Shown here: positions 18,026 to 24,504 of the stretch, in pieces
Layout of the letters: the number at the start of each line of letters is the position of its first letter
How positions within the stretch are numbered: the stretch's first letter is position 1
Source: Sphingobium sp. KCTC 72723
GTDB taxonomy: Bacteria > Pseudomonadota > Alphaproteobacteria > Sphingomonadales > Sphingomonadaceae
Length of the DNA: 64,000 bases
Assembly (NCBI RefSeq): GCF_014280435.1
Contig: NZ_CP060388.1
Span: 2,108,001 to 2,172,000, forward strand
Reading direction: 5' to 3'
Notes under the pieces: generated by a model
Database searches by the model: none
Told to the model about the DNA's origin: nothing
Seen by the model: only the letters and a program-made list of their open reading frames with translations
Made by a program: the position numbers and the translations under genes

Positions 18026-18976
18026 ATGTCGAAAGCCAAAGTCGGCGTCCTGATTTCCGGTCGCGGATCGAACATGGCGGCTTTGCTCTATGCGGCCAAG
18101 GCGGCGGACTGCCCTTATGAGATCGTGCTGGTCGCGGCCAATGACCCGGATGCGCCCGGCCTGACGCTGGCGGCGGCGGAGGGGATCGCGACATTCGGCC
18201 AGAGCCACAAGGGCATGAAGCGCGCCGCGTTCGACGCGATCATCGACGCGCAGTTGCGGGATGCTGGCGCGCATTATGTCGCGCTGGCGGGCTATATGCG
18301 GTTGTTGTCGCCCGAATTTGTGAGCGGATGGGCCGACCGGATGCTCAACATCCACCCCAGCCTGCTGCCCAAATATAAGGGGCTGGACACGCACCAGCGG
18401 GCGATCGATGCAGGCGACAGCCATGCTGGCTGCTCGGTGCATATCGTGACGGCGGAACTGGACGATGGCCCGGTGCTGGGCCAGACGCCGGTCGCGATCC
18501 TGCCCGGCGACACGCCCGACAGCCTTGCCGCGCGCATCCTGATCGCCGAGCATCAGCTTTATTCGCGCACGCTGGCCGATTTCGTGACGCGCGAGCGGCA
18601 GCCCGACTGGTTGCTGAACCGGGTGCGCGAAGCCGCGCTGGCCCTGCCGCAGGCGGACGAGATCGTGTCGCACGGGATGCCCTGCTTCGGCATCGTGAAG
18701 GGCAAGAAATTCGCTTACTTTACGCGCGATCATCATGGTGACGGCATCATCGCCGTGCTGGTCAAGACGACCGCGCCCGACGAGCAGGCGATGCTGATGG
18801 AAAGCGACCCGGAACGCTATTACCGGCCCGCTTATTTCGGCAATGACTGGGTCGGCATCCGGCTGGACCTGGGCGACACCGACTGGGATCATATCGGCAC
18901 GCGGCTGCGTTCGAGCTGGCAGCAGGTCGCGCCGAGGAAATTGATGGGCCTGATGGACGTTGCCGATCAGTTTTGA
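18026..18976 (+). CDS. purN: Phosphoribosylglycinamide formyltransferase fused to an MmcQ/YjbR-like domain
   Basis: 316 aa, about 100 longer than a usual PurN. Residues 1-190 are the GAR transformylase: VGVLISGRGSNMAALL, YMRLLSPEFVSGW and HPSLLPKYKGLDTHQRAIDAG (catalytic N and H) with DDGPVLGQ. Residues about 195-316 (DWLLNRVREAALALPQADEIVSHG, FGIVKGKKFAYFT, PAYFGNDWVGIRLD.DTDWDHIGTRLRSSWQQVAPRKL) match the small MmcQ/YjbR (CyaY-like) fold. The role of the added domain is unknown. Both parts share one uninterrupted frame, with no internal start in a good context. Confidence 0.92.
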   Translation: MSKAKVGVLISGRGSNMAALLYAAKAADCPYEIVLVAANDPDAPGLTLAAAEGIATFGQSHKGMKRAAFDAIIDAQLRDAGAHYVALAGYMRLLSPEFVSGWADRMLNIHPSLLPKYKGLDTHQRAIDAGDSHAGCSVHIVTAELDDGPVLGQTPVAILPGDTPDSLAARILIAEHQLYSRTLADFVTRERQPDWLLNRVREAALALPQADEIVSHGMPCFGIVKGKKFAYFTRDHHGDGIIAVLVKTTAPDEQAMLMESDPERYYRPAYFGNDWVGIRLDLGDTDWDHIGTRLRSSWQQVAPRKLMGLMDVADQF

Positions 18977-19026
18977 AGGGCAAGCCCCCTTCCCTTGCGC
19001 ACGCGCGATCCCCATAGAGATCAGCC

Positions 19027-19959
19027 ATGACCGACAGCACAACCGCCGCAATCGAAATCCGCGACCTGACCAAGGTGTATAAGGGCGGCAAGCGCGCGCT
19101 CGACGGCATCGACCTGACCATTCCGCGCGGGCAGATTTACGGCCTGCTGGGACCAAATGGCGCGGGCAAATCGACCACGATCAACATTCTTGCCGGGATG
19201 GTGAACAAGACGTCGGGAACGGCGCGCATCTGGGGATTCGACACCGACGACAATCCGCGCAACGCGAAAAACTCGATCGGCATCGTGCCGCAGGAAATCG
19301 TGTTCGACCCCTTTTTCACCCCGTATGAGACGCTGGAAAATCAGGCGGGCTTTTATGGCGTGCCAAAGGAAAAGCGCCGGTCGATGGAATTGCTGCGCGC
19401 GGTGCATCTGGAGGATAAGGCGCACGCCTATGCCCGCACATTGTCGGGCGGCATGAAGCGGCGTTTGCTGGTGGCCAAGGCAATGGTCCATGCGCCGCCG
19501 ATACTGGTGCTGGACGAACCGACCGCCGGCGTCGACGTGCAGTTGCGCCAGCAGCTTTGGGCCTATGTCCGCGAACTCAATGCCATGGGCGTGACCATCG
19601 TGCTGACTACCCATTATCTGGAAGAAGCCGAGGAGTTGTGCGACCGCATAGCCATCATCAATCATGGCAAGGTGATTACCGACAAGCCGACCCGCGAATT
19701 GCTGGCGATGGCGCAGGAAAAGGTGGTGCAGGTGACGGTGGACCGGGATGTCGTGACGTTGCCGGACGCGCCCTGTTTCGAGAAGGTCGAACTGGCCAGC
19801 GACGCGCGCACGCTGACCATCACTTACCTGAAAGGCGTCGCCAATGCGGGGCAGGTGTTGAGCGCGGTGCAGGCCAGCGGGCTGGCGATCGTGGACGTGG
19901 TGACGCGCGATCCTGATCTGGAGGATGTGTTTTTGAACCTGACGGCGGCGGCTGCGTGA
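19027..19959 (+). CDS. ABC-2 type transporter ATP-binding protein
   Basis: 310 aa ATPase. Walker A GPNGAGKST (about 38-46), Q-loop VPQEIVFDPF, signature LSGGMKRRL, Walker B PPILVLDEPTAGVD and H-loop TTHYLEEAEELCD, followed by a C-terminal DrrA/YadG-like extension (about 220-310). It energises an export permease of the ABC-2 family, but no permease gene is adjacent: downstream is a repeat-borne nuclease ORF. That unit may have separated it from a partner, or the permease may be elsewhere. Starts 50 bp after purN. Confidence 0.9.
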   Translation: MTDSTTAAIEIRDLTKVYKGGKRALDGIDLTIPRGQIYGLLGPNGAGKSTTINILAGMVNKTSGTARIWGFDTDDNPRNAKNSIGIVPQEIVFDPFFTPYETLENQAGFYGVPKEKRRSMELLRAVHLEDKAHAYARTLSGGMKRRLLVAKAMVHAPPILVLDEPTAGVDVQLRQQLWAYVRELNAMGVTIVLTTHYLEEAEELCDRIAIINHGKVITDKPTRELLAMAQEKVVQVTVDRDVVTLPDAPCFEKVELASDARTLTITYLKGVANAGQVLSAVQASGLAIVDVVTRDPDLEDVFLNLTAAAA

Positions 19960-20408
19960 GAGGCGAAGCGCCGCCTGTTCCCCCTCCCGTTGACGGGAGG
20001 GGGCTAGGGGGTGGGCCAGCGCAACGTTTCAAGCCGCGCAATACATTCCGCGCCAAAGATTTGCGCAATAATGCGACCAAGCCCGAACAGATGTTATGGC
20101 AACAACTTCGTCAGAAAAAGCTCGGTCATAAATTTAGCCGCCAGATGCCGATCGGTCCTTACTTTGCTGATTTCCTATGCCGCGAACGAAAACTGATTAT
20201 CGAACTGGATGGGGACAGCCACGATCATACGGTGTCGTATGATGCACGACGAGATGCCTATTGTGCGTCGCAAGGCTATCAAATCTTGCGCTTTTCAAAT
20301 CGCGATGTGATGGAAAATCTTGAAGGCGTTGTGTCGCATATCAAAACGACCCTTGCGCAGGCCCACCCCCGGCCCCTCCCGCCAGCGGGAGGGGAGCAAG
20401 TAGAGTAG
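19956..20408 (+). CDS. DUF559 (Vsr-like PD-(D/E)XK) nuclease ORF inside inverted repeats
   Basis: 150-aa frame from GTG 19956, which overlaps the upstream TGA. The true start is unclear, since residues 1-25 are translated repeat sequence. The core is DUF559: FRAKDLRNNATKPEQMLWQQLR, then FADFLCRERKLIIELDGDSHDH with catalytic-type Asp and E-x-D, and YQILRFSNRDVMENLEGVV. The fold is that of very-short-patch-repair-type nucleases; the target is unknown. The last residues (HPRPLPPAGGEQ) again come from the repeat. By eye the core is more AT-rich than its neighbours, suggesting transfer. Confidence 0.82.
   Translation: MRGEAPPVPPPVDGRGLGGGPAQRFKPRNTFRAKDLRNNATKPEQMLWQQLRQKKLGHKFSRQMPIGPYFADFLCRERKLIIELDGDSHDHTVSYDARRDAYCASQGYQILRFSNRDVMENLEGVVSHIKTTLAQAHPRPLPPAGGEQVE
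19981..20026 (+). repeat. Left inverted copy of the DUF559-associated hairpin repeat
   Basis: Hairpin CCCCTCCCG-ttga-CGGGAGGGG (19981-20002), then GCTAGGGGGTGGGCC and AGCGCAACG. It matches the reverse complement of 20353-20395, so the two copies bracket the DUF559 frame as inverted repeats. Confidence 0.88.
20353..20396 (-). repeat. Right inverted copy of the DUF559-associated hairpin repeat
   Basis: TTGCGCAGGCCCACCCCC followed by a hairpin with 9-bp arms (20373-20394). A 37-bp part (20360-20396) is identical to 28872-28908, a solo copy 8.5 kb away. The nadB ATG starts 16 bp after its end, so the repeat is also nadB leader. Confidence 0.88.
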
Positions 20409-20411
20409 CGT

Positions 20412-22016
20412 ATGACCACCACCACCCATGACGTCATCATCATCGGTTCCGGCGCGGCGGGGCTGACGGCGGCTATCAATCTGGCGCAGGATCGCAAGGT
20501 GCTGGTGCTGGCCAAGGGCGCGCTGGATGGCGGGTCGACCAACTGGGCGCAGGGCGGGATTGCCGCCGTGCTGGACGGGGGCGACAGTTTTACCGCGCAT
20601 GTCGAGGACACGATGGTCGCGGGCGCGGGGCTGAACGATCGGGAGACGGTGGAGTTCGTCGTGTCGAGCGCCCCGGCGGCGATCGAGCGGCTGGCGGCGC
20701 TGGGCGTGCCGTTTAACGCCGGGGAGGATTTTGGCGAACGCTGGCACCTGACGCGCGAGGGCGGACATAGCCACCGACGGATCGTGCATGTCGACGATGC
20801 CACGGGCCATGCGGTGCAGGTCGCGTTGCTGAAAGCCGCGCGGGCCAATCCCAACATCACGCTGGTCGAGGACAGAATCGCGATCGACCTGATTACCAGC
20901 CGCCATGGCGAACGCTATTCGGGCGACGGGCATGTGTGGGGGGTCTATGCCTTCAACAAGAAGACTAGCCATGTCGACGCGCTGCTGGGGCAGGCGACGA
21001 TCCTTTGCACCGGGGGCGCGGGGCGGACTTACCTGTTTTCGACCGCGCCGCGCGGGGCGACGGGCGATGGCATCGCCATGGCGTGGCGCGCGGGGTGCCG
21101 GGTGTCGAACATGGAAATGAACCAGTTCCACCCGACCTGCCTCTATAATCTGGAGGTCAAGAATTTCCTGATCACCGAAGCTGTGCGCGGCGAAGGCGGG
21201 CATCTGAAATTGCCGCCGGGCGTGCCGGGCGGGGGCGAGCGGTTCATGGACAGGTTCGATCCGCGCGCGGAACTGGCCCCGCGCGACATTGTGGCGCGCG
21301 CGATCGACCATGAAATCAAGCGGTTGGGGCTGGACTATGTTCACCTCGACATCAGTCACAAGCCGCCGGAATTCGTGCGGCATCATTTCCCGACCATCCA
21401 TGCGCGGCTGCTGGACCTGGACATCGATATCACGAAGGAGCCGATTCCGGTCGTTCCGGCGCAGCATTATACCTGTGGCGGGGTGGTGATCGACCTGGAC
21501 GGGCGCACCGACCTGCCCGGCCTTTATGCGGCGGGCGAAGTGACCGAAAGCGGGTTGCACGGGGCCAATCGGCTGGCGTCCAATTCGCTGCTGGAATGTT
21601 TCGTGTTCGGCGAAGCGGCGGCGCAGCATATCCGTAGCTCTTGGGACGACCTCCCCAGCCCGCCGCCGATCCGGCCATGGGATGAAAGCCGCGTCACCAA
21701 CAGCGACGAGGAAGTGATCGTCCAGCATAACTGGAAGGAAATCCGCCGCTTCATGTGGGATTATGTCGGCATCGTGCGGACGACCAAGCGGCTGGAGCGG
21801 GCGCAGCACCGGGTCGCGCTGCTGGCACAGGAAGTCGATGATTATTACGGCAATTTCCGGGTGACGCCGGACCTGATCGAATTGCGCAACCTGCTGGAAG
21901 TCGCGCGGCTGGTGGTGCGGTCGGCGCTGCATCGCAAGGAAAGCCGGGGGCTGCATTATACGACGGATTATCCCGACATGCTGCCCCAAGCGATCGATAC
22001 GGTGCTGGCCCCCTAA
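20412..22016 (+). CDS. nadB: L-aspartate oxidase
   Basis: 534 aa flavoprotein of de novo NAD synthesis; oxidises aspartate to iminoaspartate. FAD-binding IIIGSGAAGLTAAINLA (about 9-25), STNWAQGGIAAVL, REGGHSHRRIVHVDDATG, EMNQFHPTCLY (about 236-246), EAVRGEGGHLK, HYTCGGVVIDLDGRTDLPGLYAAGE and GLHGANRLASNSLLE, with a helical C-terminal domain. nadA and nadC are not in the window. It ends tail to tail with the hydrolase at 22013, the two stop codons overlapping. Confidence 0.96.
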   Translation: MTTTTHDVIIIGSGAAGLTAAINLAQDRKVLVLAKGALDGGSTNWAQGGIAAVLDGGDSFTAHVEDTMVAGAGLNDRETVEFVVSSAPAAIERLAALGVPFNAGEDFGERWHLTREGGHSHRRIVHVDDATGHAVQVALLKAARANPNITLVEDRIAIDLITSRHGERYSGDGHVWGVYAFNKKTSHVDALLGQATILCTGGAGRTYLFSTAPRGATGDGIAMAWRAGCRVSNMEMNQFHPTCLYNLEVKNFLITEAVRGEGGHLKLPPGVPGGGERFMDRFDPRAELAPRDIVARAIDHEIKRLGLDYVHLDISHKPPEFVRHHFPTIHARLLDLDIDITKEPIPVVPAQHYTCGGVVIDLDGRTDLPGLYAAGEVTESGLHGANRLASNSLLECFVFGEAAAQHIRSSWDDLPSPPPIRPWDESRVTNSDEEVIVQHNWKEIRRFMWDYVGIVRTTKRLERAQHRVALLAQEVDDYYGNFRVTPDLIELRNLLEVARLVVRSALHRKESRGLHYTTDYPDMLPQAIDTVLAP

Positions 22017-22858
22017 GTCGCTTTGAGAAAAGCGCCCAGCGTCGATTGAAAGCGGGCGGGCTGGTTGGCCATGACCATATGGCCGCTGGGACCGATGGCG
22101 CGCAGCACGACGCCCTTGCGCGGGCCATAGGCGGCGCGGAAACGGCGCGTGATGTCGACTGCCTGCGCACTGTCCGCGCCCACGGCATAGACCACTTCCA
22201 GCGGGGCGGTCATGCGGGAAAGTCGCGGGGCGAGATCGACATGGGCCAGGTCGCGCAGCGCGCTGGCGATCACGTCGGGGTCGCTGCCCTTTGCGCCGGG
22301 CGATTGCGCGACCATCTGCCCCAGATAGCGCCGCCCGGCCACCGTGCCGGTCAGATAGCCACCGATCTGGTCGGCCAGAAAGCCAAGCCCGCTGGCGGTG
22401 CCGCCGACCATCGCCGCGCCTGCGGGCAACATGTCGACCACCATCACCCTGCGCGCCAGTCCTTTGAGGCCGAGCAGCATCGCCAGCGTGCCGCCCATCG
22501 AATGACCGACGATCGCGGGGCGGACCAGCCCGGCGGCGGTGACATAGCGGGCGATTTCGTCGGCGACCGGCTGGACCAACGGGCCGCTGGCGTTCGCTTC
22601 CGCTGCAAGGCCCGCAAAGCCGCGAATATGGACAAGGTGGAAGCGATAGCCCGGCAGCGCGGCGACCACGCCGTTCCAGATGCCCGGCCCGCTCGCCAGC
22701 CCCGGAATGAGGATGACGTCGCGGCCTGTTCCGCGCACGCTGACTGCGATCCGGCGCGATGCGAAGGGGGCCGCCTGCGCCGCGCCCGCACACAGTCCGC
22801 CGCCGATCGCCAGCGCCCCGGCGAGCAGCGTGCGCCTGTTCATGGTCCTATCGTTCAT
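22013..22858 (-). CDS. Exported alpha/beta hydrolase
   Basis: About 281 aa from ATG 22858 (MNDRTMNRRTLLAGALAIGG), or from the second ATG at 22843. RRTLLAGALAIGGGLCAGAAQAA is a Tat/Sec-like signal. Hydrolase marks: the VILIPGLASGPGIWNGVV oxyanion region, the nucleophile elbow GHSMGG, the acid in YAVGADSAQAVDIT and a late His in AIGPSGHMVMANQPARF. Substrate unknown; periplasmic esterase or lactonase is possible. The frame upstream of 22858 carries no signal and is not used. Confidence 0.87.
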   Translation of the reverse strand: MNDRTMNRRTLLAGALAIGGGLCAGAAQAAPFASRRIAVSVRGTGRDVILIPGLASGPGIWNGVVAALPGYRFHLVHIRGFAGLAAEANASGPLVQPVADEIARYVTAAGLVRPAIVGHSMGGTLAMLLGLKGLARRVMVVDMLPAGAAMVGGTASGLGFLADQIGGYLTGTVAGRRYLGQMVAQSPGAKGSDPDVIASALRDLAHVDLAPRLSRMTAPLEVVYAVGADSAQAVDITRRFRAAYGPRKGVVLRAIGPSGHMVMANQPARFQSTLGAFLKAT

Positions 22859-23304
22859 GCGCCCGCTATTGCCGCCCGGTCGCTGAACCGCAACTGAGCG
22901 GAGGATTTTGGAACCGCAGTCGAGCCGAACCCTGGTCGAGCAGCCTTGCACGATATCTGATCCTCCCCTTGGCAGGCAGGGTTATCGCATAAGAAAAAAT
23001 CTTACGTTTAATCGTCATGCTGAACTCGTTTCGGCATCCATTTCTCGTCACGAACAGCGGCTTTTTCGGCACGATGGATCCTGAAATAAATTCAGGATGA
23101 CGTTGTAGGGATGAAGAAAAGGCATATGCGATAGCCCTGCCTTGCAGGGGAAGAAGATGGGCGGCGGGATGGTGCGGACGCCTTCATCAGGAGCGTTCCA
23201 TCGTTCAGCCTCCTTACATCGCAGCTATGGAATCATTCGTCGCATCGCCCTTGCCCATTCGCGCCGTGGCCAGCCCATAGGATACCAAGGATAGTGCGGG
23301 GAAC
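22859..23304. other. 446-bp gene-free stretch with one hairpin-pair repeat
   Basis: Between the divergent hydrolase and serine-hydrolase genes. It holds a paired-hairpin repeat at 23013-23103 and an AAGAAAAAATCTT stretch near 22990. Promoters for both genes must lie here, but none is clear enough to call. Confidence 0.6.
23013..23103. repeat. Paired-hairpin (REP-like) element
   Basis: GTCATGC..GGCAT hairpin (23016-23036), then ATCCATTTCTCG, a 30-bp centre and GATGGATCC leading into hairpin ATCCTGAA..TTCAGGAT (23078-23098) and GACG. It shares its inner ATCCATTTCTCG/GATGGATCC blocks and outer GTCAT/ATGAC ends with the element at 27452-27531. Confidence 0.85.
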
Positions 23305-24444
23305 ATGATGGCGTTGAATGAAAGCCGGGGGCGGTCGGTGCGCCTGGTCCTGTTGATGGCGGCGCTGTCCGCCTGTGTCAGCGCGCCGGAGCCGCCGCGT
23401 GCGCAGGCCGCAGCGAGCGTGCCGCAACCCCAACGTCCACAACCCATGGCCAATAACTGGCCGATCCGCCCCGCCGCCAATGTGCCGCTGCCCTACCGCA
23501 ATGTCGATTCGCAGGATGCGCCCTCCCCCGCGCTGGTCAGCACCATTCGCAATCTGGGGCAGGGTTTCCGGGGCAAGGTGGGGATTGCGGTGCGGCGCGT
23601 CGATGCCGACTGGACCGTGGCGTGGAACGGCAATGCGCTGTTCCCGCAGCAGAGCGTGTCGAAATTCTGGGTGGCGCTGACGTTTCTGGATGCGGTGGAC
23701 CGGGGCAAGTTGCGCATCACCGATACGACGACGATCACCCGCAACGACATGACCCTGTTCCACCAGCCGTCCGCCGCGATGATAAAGGACGGCGGGTGGA
23801 CCACCAGCTACTCCGACCTGATGCGCCGGGCGATGACGCAGAGCGACAATACCGCCAACGACACATTGTTGCGCGCAGTCGGCGGGCCGGATGCGGTGCG
23901 CAGCTATCTGGCGCGACGGATGATCCGCGACGTGCGCTTTGGCCCCGGCGAACGATTGTTGCAGGCGACCACGGCGGGGCTGGACTGGCGGCAGGATTAT
24001 TCGGTCGGGCGCAATTTCTATACGGCGCGCGCCCGGTTGCCGATGGCGGCGCGGGTGAAGGCGCTGGACAATTACCTCGCCAGTCCGCCCGACGGCGCGG
24101 CCCCGGCGTCGATCGTCGAGGCGCTGGCGCGGTTGAAGCAGGGGGATATGCTGTCGGCGGCATCGTCACGCCTGTTGCTGTCGATCATGGCGGAGGCCAA
24201 GACCGGGCCGCAGCGGATTAAGGGCGGGGTGCCGCCGGGATGGACCTATCTGCACAAGACCGGGACGGGGCAGGATCTGCCGCCGCGCTCCACCGGCTTC
24301 AACGATATCGGCATCATGACCGCGCCGGACGGAACCAGCTATGCCGTGGCGGTGATGATCGGGTCGACCACCGTGGCGATCCCCGAACGATGGGCGCTGA
24401 TGCAGGCAGTGGCGCGCGCGGTGGCGGCGAACCACCAGAAGTAG
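23305..24444 (+). CDS. Class A beta-lactamase-like serine hydrolase lipoprotein
   Basis: 379 aa. Lipobox LSAC (Cys24), then a Pro/Gln-rich linker to about 65. The serine beta-lactamase/PBP fold motifs are all present: SVSK (S117, K120), SDN (180-182) and KTG (318-320). I cannot find a convincing Glu166-type ExxLN loop; the region after SDN has GPGERLLQATTAGLDW instead. It is therefore either a divergent beta-lactamase or a cell-wall peptidase/esterase of the same fold. Envelope-anchored. Stands alone upstream of polA. Confidence 0.87.
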   Translation: MMALNESRGRSVRLVLLMAALSACVSAPEPPRAQAAASVPQPQRPQPMANNWPIRPAANVPLPYRNVDSQDAPSPALVSTIRNLGQGFRGKVGIAVRRVDADWTVAWNGNALFPQQSVSKFWVALTFLDAVDRGKLRITDTTTITRNDMTLFHQPSAAMIKDGGWTTSYSDLMRRAMTQSDNTANDTLLRAVGGPDAVRSYLARRMIRDVRFGPGERLLQATTAGLDWRQDYSVGRNFYTARARLPMAARVKALDNYLASPPDGAAPASIVEALARLKQGDMLSAASSRLLLSIMAEAKTGPQRIKGGVPPGWTYLHKTGTGQDLPPRSTGFNDIGIMTAPDGTSYAVAVMIGSTTVAIPERWALMQAVARAVAANHQK

Positions 24445-24504
24445 CGCCCCCGAACGAGCAAGCATGGTGGAGGGGGCGGGGAAAACCCGCTATCCCCTGC
24501 GCCC

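Noticed and set aside
16910..19156. A 748-codon minus-strand open frame opposite purM/purN, with other very long antisense frames such as 12815-14905 and 20295-22793.
   Set aside because: They are exact shadows of well-recognised genes in GC-rich DNA, show His/Arg/Gln-rich composition and match no family.
24446..24482. CGCCCCC..GGGGGCG as a terminator after the serine hydrolase gene.
   Set aside because: Stem of seven with a long loop and no T-run; too weak to call.
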